From Ruminiclostridium josui JCM 17888 (GTDB lineage: Bacteria > Bacillota > Clostridia > Acetivibrionales > DSM-1351), in the NCBI RefSeq assembly GCF_000526495.1, contig NZ_JAGE01000001.1, positions 372,001-436,000 of the forward strand: a DNA stretch of 64,000 nt, read 5' to 3'. The notes beneath the pieces are model-generated. The model did no database searches, was not told the DNA's origin, and was given only the letters and a program-made list of their open reading frames with translations. A program made the translations under genes and the position numbers. Shown one piece after another: positions 37,895-47,087 of this stretch. Every line of letters begins with the position of its first letter. Within the stretch, counting starts at the first letter, position 1.

Positions 37895-38641
37895 TTATAT
37901 TTTTCTATACTGTCCACGATTATTTAAAAATTCAATATATCCTTTGTCTCTTAAGAATTGGAGCTGCTGACGAATTTTAGCCTTAATATTATTATTCTCA
38001 GGGTGTTTTGCTGATAACATTGGCTCAAATTCATAAACTTTATCAATTGTAAACACATCATCACCTATAGCATTAACACAATTTAAAACATCAAACAGCC
38101 ATCCTCTTGCTTCAACATCCCTTGTTTCTAATGAACGAGTACGATTTAGCTGATCAATAATAATTTCTCTGTTTTCTACAACGCCGTTTTGGATAATAAA
38201 AATACGTCCTTGTTCAGGAATATCATTCAATAAAATGTTACAGCCCGTCCAACCGGCTCGCCTTGCAGTTTCAGCAAGTGGTTTTCGCTTTTCAATAATG
38301 CCCGGAACAAAAAAGTGTTTTGGTACAATAACCAACGATATAACTTTATGCTTTTTAGGATCATAGCAAAGGAAGAAAAAATCAGGGTTTGTGTTGCTGG
38401 TTATGCGTTCTATCATAGTGTTATATGCACCATCATTTACTCTATCGCCAAGTCTGCTTCCTTTGCTTTTCAACTCATATTGATTATTACAATTTGGACA
38501 ATAAAAATCTGCAACTGGTTTATTATTTGTAAATTGCTCAATTTTTTGATTGCCACACCGTGGGCAAAACATATTACTTTTTACCCATCCTTCGGTCATT
38601 CGTCTAATTCGTTGAGAGGAACTTATATATCCAGAAGCCAA
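37895..38641 (-). CDS. DpnI-like methyl-directed restriction endonuclease
   Basis: A 248-residue protein that follows DpnI along nearly its whole length: MFCPRCGN and CPNCNNQ zinc site, NKPVADFYCPNC, ELKSKGSRLGDRVNDGAY (PD-(D/E)xK-type catalytic core), LAETARRAGWTGCNI, GRIFIIQNG, and a C-terminal winged helix with KIRQQLQFLRDKGYIEF. DpnI cuts GATC only when adenine is methylated. No methylase is adjacent, as expected for a methyl-directed enzyme. The start is unclear: no ATG fits, the frame continues upstream (in register with DpnI) to a TGA 33 bp before the TTG at 38641, and an ATG lies just beyond that stop. Confidence 0.88.
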   Translation of the reverse strand: MASGYISSSQRIRRMTEGWVKSNMFCPRCGNQKIEQFTNNKPVADFYCPNCNNQYELKSKGSRLGDRVNDGAYNTMIERITSNTNPDFFFLCYDPKKHKVISLVIVPKHFFVPGIIEKRKPLAETARRAGWTGCNILLNDIPEQGRIFIIQNGVVENREIIIDQLNRTRSLETRDVEARGWLFDVLNCVNAIGDDVFTIDKVYEFEPMLSAKHPENNNIKAKIRQQLQFLRDKGYIEFLNNRGQYRKI

Positions 38642-38889
38642 TGTAGTATCAAAATATAGATTTATATGTTTTCAACTCACTTTCATTATTTATTAGTTTA
38701 TCTTAAGCTCTTATCGTTAACAGTTTCTCTGCATCTTTATATCTTATTGCATTTGATATGTTGACATTATATTCCACATTTTGAACAATAACAACACCTT
38801 GGTTTGCGTTTCGAATCAAATTATTTTATAAATATAAAATTCTTTCCTTTAATTAGATTTGAATAATAGAATACTTGTATTCCCTATAA

Positions 38890-39024
38890 TTAACACAGGT
38901 TCACGCGAATAATCAATTTATTTTTAGGTATTACAGGAATTTTACTCCAGTATTCCGGGGTAATTTGCTTAGCTTCTTTATATTCTGTACTACGTAGTGA
39001 ATAATGCGAATCACGCCATCTTTC
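38890..39024 (-). pseudogene. Possible remnant of a coding sequence
   Basis: The 393-bp gap between the DpnI-like gene and the GNAT gene holds one open stretch of 44 codons that reads plausibly (WRDSHYSLRSTEYKEAKQIT, then PEYWSKIPVIPKNK) but lacks a start and follows a stop directly. It may be the C-terminal end of a deleted gene. No family is recognised. Confidence 0.3.
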
Positions 39025-39034
39025 CTTTACCTAC

Positions 39035-39835
39035 CTATGTTATTTCATACAAACTTTTATCTATTTTTACATTTTTTACAGAGTAGGTAACGTATTCACT
39101 TTCAAAATGATATCCTAATTTTAAAGCTAATGCTGCCGACTCTCTATTCGCAGAATCCCAACTCGGATAAATGCCATTGTTTAAGCATTCTAGAATTAAT
39201 TTTGAAGCACATGCAATGGCAAGCCCTTTCCTACGATATTCCTTTTTTGTATCTATTTCAATTTCTATTCCCTTATCATATACCGTATAAGAGGACGCAC
39301 CACATACAATAATTGAATTATGGGTTACAACAAAACCGTGTCCTAACTTATCATAATGCTCATAGCTTGAAAATTGAGAGCATAAGTCTTTTGACCATTC
39401 TTCCCTCTTTACATTATAAAATTGTTCCTCATCTATCTTTTGAATGATAAATTCTTTCGATAGGCTATTAATGTATGCTTTTAGTTTGTCTATATCAAAT
39501 ACATCAGGTTCCTTTTTGAATGAGTACCGCATAAATTTATGACATTTATTTTTATACTCACCCTCAATAAGAATTCCCCATTCATTACTGCCAGGAACCA
39601 TTAGAATACTCGGTGTAGTATAATAATCTGGAATATTTTTTACCAAATCTAAATTGGGAACACCTGCAAAAAAGCAAAAATCACCTATTATAATCTGTGC
39701 TGATTTCGGTTTTTGAATATCATCAGCCCATGCGTTCCCCATATACCCTTGTAAACACGACCATATCATTGTTTTGCTCCAACCATTAAAAATCGGAGCA
39801 ATTTTATACATATCTTCTTTAGAAACATAATACAT
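39035..39835 (-). CDS. GNAT family acetyltransferase
   Basis: A 266-residue protein. The N-terminal half is variable. The C-terminal half has the acetyl-CoA-binding motif EIDTKKEYRRKGLAIACASKLI and SWDSANRESAALALKLGYHFESEY, typical of the GNAT_acetyltran group in Firmicutes. The ATG at 39835 follows GAGGAG. The substrate is unknown. Confidence 0.82.
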   Translation of the reverse strand: MYYVSKEDMYKIAPIFNGWSKTMIWSCLQGYMGNAWADDIQKPKSAQIIIGDFCFFAGVPNLDLVKNIPDYYTTPSILMVPGSNEWGILIEGEYKNKCHKFMRYSFKKEPDVFDIDKLKAYINSLSKEFIIQKIDEEQFYNVKREEWSKDLCSQFSSYEHYDKLGHGFVVTHNSIIVCGASSYTVYDKGIEIEIDTKKEYRRKGLAIACASKLILECLNNGIYPSWDSANRESAALALKLGYHFESEYVTYSVKNVKIDKSLYEIT

Positions 39836-39908
39836 TAGGACACTCCTCAACTTTCATTATGTAAACTTCACACCTTTTTAAAGTATTACTGGTTTCTATA
39901 TTCGTACT

Positions 39909-40790
39909 TTACATTGCTTTAGAAAGCCTCATGTATTTTCCTGGCGAAATTCCAACCAACTTTGTAAAGCTGCGTATAAAATTAGAATAGTTGGAAAAAC
40001 CGGACTTGCAACAGGCTTCAGAGACATTTTCACCATTGGAAAGCAGTCTTTTCGCCTCCTCAATACGTCGGTCAAGAATATATTCCCGAAGAGTCAATCC
40101 TGTGTGGTGCTTAAATTGTCTGCTAATATAAGTGCCATCATGATAAAATTTATTTGCTAATTTTTCTAATGAAATATCAGTAGTCAAATTCTGCTCAATA
40201 TACAGCATGACATTTTTGATCAGTGGAGGCATGATACTTTGTTGTGAAAAGGATGATTGACGAAAGCAATTATTTACAAGCAGCAAAAGTTGGCTTAAAT
40301 AAACATTGATTAGTATATCAGAACCATAGTTGTCTGATTCCAAAGCACTAGATAAATCATTAGCCAGGTTTATAAATTTCTTTAAATCCTCATTTTCTAA
40401 ACGAACAAAAATGTTTTGAGCCAAATTTGTAGTATTAAAGCTGGCGGATAGATCTGTTTTTGGAGTTGAAAGTCTATCAAGTACAGGTCGTTTTATGTTT
40501 AAAATAATACGCTCATATAGATTATCATCAAGGCTGACAACACGATGCATTTCTGACGGAGGTGTAATAAATAAGTCTCCAGTAGTCAATTGATAGCAAT
40601 TATGTTCGATGTAGTATTTAATGTTTCCTTGGATAAAGAGGAATATCTCATACCCGTTATGTCTGTGATAAGGAAAAGTTTGGCACCCTGTCGTCACTTT
40701 GTGCTGACATAATACTTCAGAGCTAATTGGTTCATAATAGTAGTTTTCGAGCATATAGATTTGCTTCTCCGATGTATATAACAATTTCAC
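39909..40790 (-). CDS. AraC family transcriptional regulator
   Basis: A 293-residue regulator with an N-terminal cupin-like sensor (CQTFPYHRHNGYEIFLFIQG, GDLFITPPSEMHRV) and two C-terminal HTH motifs (SLEKLANKFYHDGTYISRQFK and NVSEACCKSGFSNYSNFIRSF). It is divergent from the GH28 gene across 113 bp and probably activates it in response to a pectic sugar. Confidence 0.9.
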   Translation of the reverse strand: MKLLYTSEKQIYMLENYYYEPISSEVLCQHKVTTGCQTFPYHRHNGYEIFLFIQGNIKYYIEHNCYQLTTGDLFITPPSEMHRVVSLDDNLYERIILNIKRPVLDRLSTPKTDLSASFNTTNLAQNIFVRLENEDLKKFINLANDLSSALESDNYGSDILINVYLSQLLLLVNNCFRQSSFSQQSIMPPLIKNVMLYIEQNLTTDISLEKLANKFYHDGTYISRQFKHHTGLTLREYILDRRIEEAKRLLSNGENVSEACCKSGFSNYSNFIRSFTKLVGISPGKYMRLSKAM

Positions 40791-40903
40791 TTAATATATT
40801 ATCAAAATTAGTCACTTCACGCAATAAATCAGCTATTTTATGCAAAGATATTTCGTTAAAAACATAGTATATTTGATATATCAATATAAAAAGGAGATAC
40901 TTT

Positions 40904-42823
40904 ATGGATCATAAGTTTAGAAATAAATACAAAGTGCCAGAGACAGATGTCACCAAGTTGTCTGATATCACTTATTCCTTACAGGATGATTTTAATAATT
41001 TCGATTGTAGTAAAGGACAAAGAGAATGGAATATAGAGGGATTTTCAGAGAATTTTTCGTTACCCAATGAAGCCAATAAAAGTGTTAAAATTTACGGAGA
41101 GAATAGCTTTATTAGTAAAAGCTTTGAACCCATTACTGGAAAGCTTGTGGTTTCACTTTGGGTAAGGATGGATAACAATACTCGTGGAGTAAATATAGTA
41201 ACATTGTACGGAAGCAATACAAAGAACAATAACTCCAAACTGATACAACTGGATACAGAGGGTGCTTTCTTCTATACATATGATGGAATGACAAAAAAGA
41301 AATTGTGTCAATATAGCAGTGATAATTGGTACAGTATATACATTACAGTAGATACTGTTTCAGGAACTTTTTCCTTATACATTGATGGAGAAAGACAATT
41401 AAATAATTCAAGGTGTATGCAGCAATTGTGGTATGTCAACTCCATATCTATGGGGAGTCACGGTGGCGTACTTTATGTAAATCGCATTCATATATATCGG
41501 AATCCTATTCAGTCTGTATACGAAGCTGCAAAAGATTGTCCCATATTTGATGCAAAAGAATTAGGAGTAAAGTCCGACGGTGAAACAGTAGTGACAGAAT
41601 CATTGCAAAAGTTAATAGACCAATGTAGTAATCTTGGAGGAGGGGTTGTATATTTAAAGGGTGGCACTTATTTGTCCGGCTGCATTGAAATGAAGAAGAA
41701 TGTAACGTTATATATTGAAAAAGATGCGGTTTTAAAAGGTGTACTGGACATTGATGCATATAGCACAAAGGTTAGTAAGGACCATCCAAATTGGAACATG
41801 CTGGTACAGGGGCCACAGAAATCATTAATATATGGCGATACTCAAGAAAATATCAGAATCATGGGTGGAGGAACCATTGACGGAAGTGGCGATTTTCCAG
41901 GGCCGTATGGTTCTGAAAGTCTTCGGGTCTGCAATATTCTGCTAGTAGGATGTGATAATGCCGTTATTTGTGATTTGTATGTGACGGATGCCGGTATGTG
42001 GACAATTCCAGTTGTCGAGTGTGATGATCTGTATATTCGTGATTTGAATGTGTATTCATGTTGGTACCCGAATCGTGATGGTATTGACATCTGTGACTGT
42101 TACAATGTATTGATTGAAAACTGCAATTTAAAGTCAGATGATGACACCGTTTGCTTTAAAAGTGGAAATGAAAGCGGTTGTGACAATGTAGTTGTACGTA
42201 ATACATTCATCATTAGTACAATGGCAAATGGTATCAAATTTGGAACTTACAGTTATGGCGGATTTACCAACTGTCTATGTGAAGATTGCATTATAAAAGA
42301 TACACGAACCTGTGCAATCTGTATTCAAAGTGTTGATGGTGGATTTATAAAAAACTTGAGGTTTAGGCGCATAACTATCCAAAATGTTGAAAGTGTCTTT
42401 TTTGTATTAATTGGAGACAAAGGAAGAACTCCTGATTGGGGTCAGCACCGAATTGGAAGTATTGATGAAATTTATTTTGAAAATATCGAAGCTGAAAATA
42501 TACGCCGAAGCTACGGAACTTATCTTGGAGGATTTGAAAAAGATGGAATACGGTACTCTATAAAAAATATCTTCTTTAATAATGTAAATGTAATTTATCA
42601 AGGAAATGTTAAAAAAGTACCACCTATTCCCGATGAATTAGCCAACCAATATCCAGAATCAAACTGTTTCGGGGTTTTGCCAGCATCAGGTTATTTTATT
42701 CGTCATGCGGATGATATAGTCTTTGATAACTGTCAAACCTTAATTGCCCTTCCTGATGCAAGACAAGTATTCGTAGTAGTGGATTCTACAGGCATTGTCG
42801 TAAATGGAGTTGAGATTGATTGA
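40904..42823 (+). CDS. Glycoside hydrolase family 28 protein with N-terminal LamG-like domain
   Basis: A 639-residue protein without a signal peptide. Residues ~30-205 resemble a concanavalin/LamG-like jelly roll (SLWVRMDNNTRGVNIVTLYG, FSLYIDGERQL). The rest is a GH28 beta-helix: FDAKELGVKSDGETVVTESL at the entry, GGGTIDGSGDFPG, and the catalytic region NRDGIDICDCYNVLIENC, LKSDDDTVCFKSG and NGIKFGTYSYGG. GH28 enzymes hydrolyse polygalacturonan or rhamnogalacturonan. Lack of a signal peptide suggests action on imported oligosaccharides. Confidence 0.85.
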   Translation: MDHKFRNKYKVPETDVTKLSDITYSLQDDFNNFDCSKGQREWNIEGFSENFSLPNEANKSVKIYGENSFISKSFEPITGKLVVSLWVRMDNNTRGVNIVTLYGSNTKNNNSKLIQLDTEGAFFYTYDGMTKKKLCQYSSDNWYSIYITVDTVSGTFSLYIDGERQLNNSRCMQQLWYVNSISMGSHGGVLYVNRIHIYRNPIQSVYEAAKDCPIFDAKELGVKSDGETVVTESLQKLIDQCSNLGGGVVYLKGGTYLSGCIEMKKNVTLYIEKDAVLKGVLDIDAYSTKVSKDHPNWNMLVQGPQKSLIYGDTQENIRIMGGGTIDGSGDFPGPYGSESLRVCNILLVGCDNAVICDLYVTDAGMWTIPVVECDDLYIRDLNVYSCWYPNRDGIDICDCYNVLIENCNLKSDDDTVCFKSGNESGCDNVVVRNTFIISTMANGIKFGTYSYGGFTNCLCEDCIIKDTRTCAICIQSVDGGFIKNLRFRRITIQNVESVFFVLIGDKGRTPDWGQHRIGSIDEIYFENIEAENIRRSYGTYLGGFEKDGIRYSIKNIFFNNVNVIYQGNVKKVPPIPDELANQYPESNCFGVLPASGYFIRHADDIVFDNCQTLIALPDARQVFVVVDSTGIVVNGVEID

Positions 42824-42982
42824 TTTTGGTTCCGAGCTTAAAGAGATTCAATTTTAATGACCTAACAAGTACACCGCATAAAAAACTTGTTATCTCGTGT
42901 TGATTATGTGAAAATATGTGTAACAGGCGGAGGGTGCAATATCCTCATGTACCAACACTACTTAAGAAAGCGGAGGAGCGTT

Positions 42983-43741
42983 TTGAATAAATATAAATCC
43001 ATATTCATATACATTATCTTTGCTTTTGCAATCCCGCTGATATGTCTAGCAGTCATGAGTATTGTCCCCTTACACTCTGGAAGTGGATATTTCATACTGT
43101 TTGGCATCTCTGCTATATCTCCAACATCAGCTGCACTGTTAACCGTTTCCTTTTTTGAGCGTGAAGATTCACTTGTTGCATTTCTGAAACGCTGCTTCAC
43201 CACGTATTATAATAGAAGACTTTGCATTTTTGCACTCATCATCCCTATCATTGAAATAGTCATCATGCAGATTCTTTTACGTTTTAGTGGTAATCAATTT
43301 GCTTTGTTTAGGGAAATTAGCTTTTTGCAATTTTTAATTGTTGGCTATTCGCTCATCGCCGAAGAAATTGGTTGGCGTGGATTCATGCAAACCCGTTTAG
43401 ATGGTCTTTTTCCGCCATTTTTAACTCCTTTATTCATAGGAATTATTTGGTCCCTTTGGCATTACCATTTTTACCTAATTGGAAGTATGACTTACCCAAT
43501 ACACTGGTTTTTAATTGGCTGTCTTGCTGACAGCTATATTTACTACTGGATTACCAAGAAGGCAAATGGCAATATCGTGCCGGCTTCCTTGCTGCATTTT
43601 TCGTACAACCTGTTTTCAAAATTATTTTTTGTCAGTGAATCGAGAAATCATTCTATTTATGCTTATCTCGTAATTGCTTCTATAGTTATTGCTGTTTTTA
43701 TTATCCTTAGGACTAATTTTTTAAGAAAGGCATGGATTTAG
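42983..43741 (+). CDS. CPBP family intramembrane metalloprotease
   Basis: About 252 residues with seven or so membrane helices. The CAAX/CPBP motifs are AEEIGWRGFMQTRLD, IGIIWSLWHYHFYLIG and a late segment SLLHFSYNLFS carrying the third conserved histidine. These are the glutamates and histidines that bind the catalytic metal. The start is uncertain: a TTG at 42983 sits behind GGAGGAG, while an ATG at 42947 lacks a site. Confidence 0.85.
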   Translation: MNKYKSIFIYIIFAFAIPLICLAVMSIVPLHSGSGYFILFGISAISPTSAALLTVSFFEREDSLVAFLKRCFTTYYNRRLCIFALIIPIIEIVIMQILLRFSGNQFALFREISFLQFLIVGYSLIAEEIGWRGFMQTRLDGLFPPFLTPLFIGIIWSLWHYHFYLIGSMTYPIHWFLIGCLADSYIYYWITKKANGNIVPASLLHFSYNLFSKLFFVSESRNHSIYAYLVIASIVIAVFIILRTNFLRKAWI

Positions 43742-43890
43742 ATGCATTCAATTATGATTACTAGGGTCGTTTGATATTGTTAATTTTTTGAATAAAAGTA
43801 ATAATTTACATAGAGTGGTATTAATGTTAAAATATGATACATAAATAACTACTTGGTTATGACAAATACAACATAAGGAGGTGTAAGTAA

Positions 43891-44268
43891 ATGGCTTTGA
43901 GAAGATATTGCACAATGGTTCTTTTAGTTACTATGCTTGTAGTTCTTTTATGTCAAAATTGCTTTGCAATAAGTGGATTAACCACATCCTCAGCAATTAA
44001 TTATGGAGGTACTGTTACCGCAAGCAGTCCTGAAATAGTACCGGGTCAAGTAATTGTATCAATAAAGACCGGATATGAGAGTACACTTATCAATGATGCT
44101 ACTCTTGCTGAACTTGGAGTTGCTTCTGTAAAGTATTCATTTGGATCCATCTGGCTTTTTCATCTGAAAAATAACTCAGTTCAGGCTGTGTATGATGCTA
44201 TAAAGAAATTAACTCAACACCCATATGTCATTTATGCTGAACCAAACTTTATTTGTCACATTTGCTAA
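43891..44268 (+). CDS. Secreted stand-alone subtilase-type prodomain (possible protease inhibitor)
   Basis: A 125-residue protein with a signal peptide (hydrophobic residues 9-26, cleavage likely after CFAIS). The mature part has PGQVIVSIKTGYE, SIWLFHLKNNSVQAVYDAIK and YVIYAEPNFI, which is the prodomain of S8 (fervidolysin/subtilisin-like) proteases. It stops where the catalytic domain would begin. GGAGG precedes the ATG. It could inhibit or chaperone a subtilase encoded elsewhere. Whether it is a remnant or a functional inhibitor is open. Confidence 0.7.
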   Translation: MALRRYCTMVLLVTMLVVLLCQNCFAISGLTTSSAINYGGTVTASSPEIVPGQVIVSIKTGYESTLINDATLAELGVASVKYSFGSIWLFHLKNNSVQAVYDAIKKLTQHPYVIYAEPNFICHIC

Positions 44269-44291
44269 TTGAATATGATAATGTAATTGTT

Positions 44292-44335
44292 AGGAGTGTC
44301 ACAAAACTACTTTTTATTAGTCCCGAGACACTCCT
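44292..44335 (+). terminator. Terminator derived from the MITE-like ends
   Basis: AGGAGTGTC pairs with GACACTCCT and is followed by TTTTT. The segment GGAGTGTCACAAAACTACT matches the ends of the MITE-like element at 17487-17590, suggesting a shrunken copy now serving as terminator. Confidence 0.65.
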
Positions 44336-44383
44336 TTTTAAATCAATTAAGAAACTTTTCTTACATGAATATCTGCCATGAAT

Positions 44384-45090
44384 CTAAATAGGATTTAGGA
44401 GCATATATCTTGCGATTTCGGTTAAATCATCTTCATCTATTGCTCGAGTCATTACTATATCCGTATTATACTGTTGAAGTGATAAAGGCTCTTCTCCCAA
44501 ATGCCTTGCTACTATTGCCAAATCCAAGAGAGTGAATTCTCCGTTTTTAAAAGTACCACCTGTAACACCAATCGGGTTAACAGACGTCAGCCATACATCT
44601 CCTTTCCCGAATACGGACAAACCGTGCTGTAACGAAATATTATATGTATTACCTATATCTCCGACTTCAAACGGATAATTTGTAAGTAATCTTTTTTTTA
44701 CTATTTGAACTTTTGATGAGCAATTCCAATAATCTGAACAGTCCGGATTTGGAGTTCTGGAAGGGTCATCGATTTCGAATGAAACTGTGGAAAGAGATTC
44801 CCTTTATTGTCTATTGCAGAATACGGACTGCTGCTGTCTGCCTGCTTACGCCCGAAAATTTCCACACCCATTTCATCGGCTAGTTTATTTACCCTTTTAT
44901 CTAGTCCTCTGTATCCTATTGTATGTGGGAGGTCATGAAACCGCCTCCTTTGGTGTATAAATGTTCTCAGATATTCTATTGCAGTATCGTTAGGATACAT
45001 AACTTCTGATAATAGGTTCCACATACCGTAAAAGACACAATCATAGTATGCGTCAGTTGCAACATAAAGAGATTTATAAATGTTTAAAAT
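44384..45090 (-). pseudogene. Frameshifted gene with a dockerin-like C terminus
   Basis: Two open stretches on the minus strand belong together. The upstream part (to ~45090) reads GMWNLLSEVMYPNDTAIEYL and GYRGLDKRVNKLADEMG. A single-base loss in a G run near 44800-44802 would move the reading to FEIDDPSRTPNPDCSDYWNC and then SVFGKGDVWLTSVNP. The end, GEFTLLDLAIVARHLGEE and AIDEDDLTEIARYMLLN, looks like two degenerate dockerin-type segments, fitting a cellulosome producer. The 5' end is lost in the CRISPR array. The catalytic part is not recognised. Confidence 0.55.
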
Positions 45091-45328
45091 CTGACTTTCT
45101 CACATCTTGTACACATGCGTCAGTTGCAACTGCATAGGCAAGGGAAAGCGTGAAAACATGAAAACTCACATCTTGTACACATGCGTCAGTTGCAACTTCA
45201 AAAAAATGATGGATATTAAAAATGAATTTCTCACATCTTGTACACATGCGTCAGTTGCAACATGACATAAAAATGCATTTGAAATAATAGTAAAGTCTCA
45301 CATCTTGTACACATGCGTCAGTTGCAAC
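45048..45328. CRISPR. Orphan CRISPR mini-array, four full 32-bp repeats plus one truncated
   Basis: Identical 32-bp repeats lie at 45099-45130, 45165-45196, 45230-45261 and 45297-45328. They begin CTCACATCTTGTACACATGC and end GTCAGTTGCAAC. A 16-bp truncated copy is at 45048-45063. The four spacers are 35, 34, 33 and 35 bp and all different. The degenerate copy at the left suggests the leader is at the right and transcription runs on the minus strand. No cas gene is in the window. The IS256-type element begins about 90 bp to the right. Confidence 0.85.
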
Positions 45329-45507
45329 GGCTCACTTGCAAAAAAGCTTACCAATTACATTAGATTGGCTTAATGTGCGAATCAAGAAACTGTTACAACT
45401 CAAACATATGTATAAAACGGACGCTGTAAATAATTTTGTGTATGAAACATAGGAAATACTCTTTTCTGGTTAAGAATTTAAGTATTAACCAGAAAGGAGT
45501 ATTTTTT

Positions 45508-46725
45508 ATGAGCGTATTATCAAAAGAGTTAGTACAGGAAATAATTGCGGAGAATGATTTTAAAAATCCCGGAGAAATAATCTCCTTTTTAAAGGAGGCA
45601 TTTAAAGATGTTCTTCAGGAAATGCTTGAAGCCGAAATGGATGTTTCTCTTGGGTATTCCCGAGATGAGTCAAGACATAAAATTACCGACAACAGTAGAA
45701 ACGGTTACTCAACAAAAAAACTAAAGAGTGAATTCGGTCCTGTACAGATTGATATTCCAAGGGACAGAAAAGGTGAATTTGAGCCTAAAATAGTTCCCAA
45801 GTACAAAAGGGATGTATCAGGAATTGAGGATAAGGTGATTTCTCTTTATGCCCGAGGCATGTCTACCAGAGATATTCACGATCAGGTTAAAGAGCTTTAT
45901 GGAATAGATATTTCTGCTGAAATGGTTAGTAAAATAACTGAAAGAATCCTTCCTGAAATAAAAGAATGGCAAGGTAGGCCCCTTGAGGCTATCTATCCTT
46001 TTGTATTTATGGATGCTATCCATTACAAGGTAAGAACTGATGGACAAATAGTAAATAGAGCTGCTTATGTTGTTATGGGTGTAGATATTTCAGGTAAGAA
46101 AGATATCCTTGGAATATGGATTGGAGAGAACGAATCCTCCAAGTTCTGGTTAGGTGTGTTAAATGACCTTAAAAACAGAGGTATAGAAGATGTACTCATA
46201 TTCTGTGTGGACGGACTTACAGGGCTCAAAGAAGCTATTGCAGCTGCTTTTCCAAAGTCAGAAATTCAAGGGTGTATAATTCATCAACTAAGAAACTCAT
46301 TTAAATATGTTTCATATAAGGATTTGAAGGCTTTTTCAAAAGATTTTAAAACTGTCTACACAAGCCCCAGTGAAGAAATAGCATTAAACCGGTTTGAAGA
46401 CCTGAAAAACAAATGGGGCAAGGATTATCCATATGCATTTAAAAGTTGGGAAAACAATTGGGAAGTTTTATCACCATATTACAAGTTCCCAGAGCAGATA
46501 AGAAAAATAATATATACAACCAATATAATTGAAGGATTGCATCGGCAGTTCAGAAAAGTTACTAAGACAAAATCCGTTTTTTCTTCTGATACTTCTCTTG
46601 AAAAGATGCTTTATTTGGCATCAATGAATGTAATAAAAAAATGGACTCAACGATACCGGAATTGGGATCAGGTCATGAGTCAATTAATGATTATGTACGA
46701 TGGGAGACTGGATAACTATATTTAA
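45508..46725 (+). CDS. IS256-family (mutator-type) transposase
   Basis: A 405-residue transposase, full length for the family. The N-terminal AFKDVLQEMLEAEMDVSLGY is typical. DDE residues lie in FVFMDAIHYKVR, ILIFCVDGLTGLKEAI and TNIIEGLHRQFRKVTKTKS. The left end of the element is probably near 45418 (GGACGCTGTAAATAATTTTG). No matching inverted end was found to the right, so the copy may be truncated outside the gene. The ATG at 45508 follows AGAAAGGAG. Confidence 0.9.
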   Translation: MSVLSKELVQEIIAENDFKNPGEIISFLKEAFKDVLQEMLEAEMDVSLGYSRDESRHKITDNSRNGYSTKKLKSEFGPVQIDIPRDRKGEFEPKIVPKYKRDVSGIEDKVISLYARGMSTRDIHDQVKELYGIDISAEMVSKITERILPEIKEWQGRPLEAIYPFVFMDAIHYKVRTDGQIVNRAAYVVMGVDISGKKDILGIWIGENESSKFWLGVLNDLKNRGIEDVLIFCVDGLTGLKEAIAAAFPKSEIQGCIIHQLRNSFKYVSYKDLKAFSKDFKTVYTSPSEEIALNRFEDLKNKWGKDYPYAFKSWENNWEVLSPYYKFPEQIRKIIYTTNIIEGLHRQFRKVTKTKSVFSSDTSLEKMLYLASMNVIKKWTQRYRNWDQVMSQLMIMYDGRLDNYI

Positions 46726-46828
46726 AACATAGAGCAAAGCCCCCACCGCCCTGAAGGGCTCGTCCTCATTGCCGGACGGGCTAGACCTTCAAAATACAGG
46801 TATAAGCATAGAAATACCATTATTAAAT

Positions 46829-46886
46829 AATTATTGCCAGATTTAATCTAAATAATGCATAAAAATAGAATAATCTGGCAATAATT
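46829..46886. repeat. Inverted repeat between the two IS256-type sequences
   Basis: AATTATTGCCAGATT and AATCTGGCAATAATT face each other across about 28 bp. The 362-bp gap 46726-47087 also holds a GC-rich hairpin near 46752-46795 and, at 47037-47078, a long imperfect stem (GGCATGTCAA to TTGATATGCC) after the transposase fragment. No gene is seen. Confidence 0.5.
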
Positions 46887-47087
46887 TGAAATATAGTATT
46901 AAATTTTTGAGAGTTAATACTTTGGAAAAGAGTGTGTGAAGGTTTTTCTGTAAATACAGCTTTCTATGATAATTTTTGATGAGTCACCCATAATATAAAT
47001 GGAGTTCTCTTTATTAATAAATATAATAATTAAAGAATGGCATGTCAAGTACACCCTCTGTTGGGTTGTTGATATGCCATTTATCGT

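Noticed and set aside
38690..39034. A tRNA or small RNA in the gap between the DpnI-like gene and the GNAT gene
   Set aside because: No cloverleaf, no terminator and no promoter-hairpin pair were seen; only a short coding-like remnant stands out.
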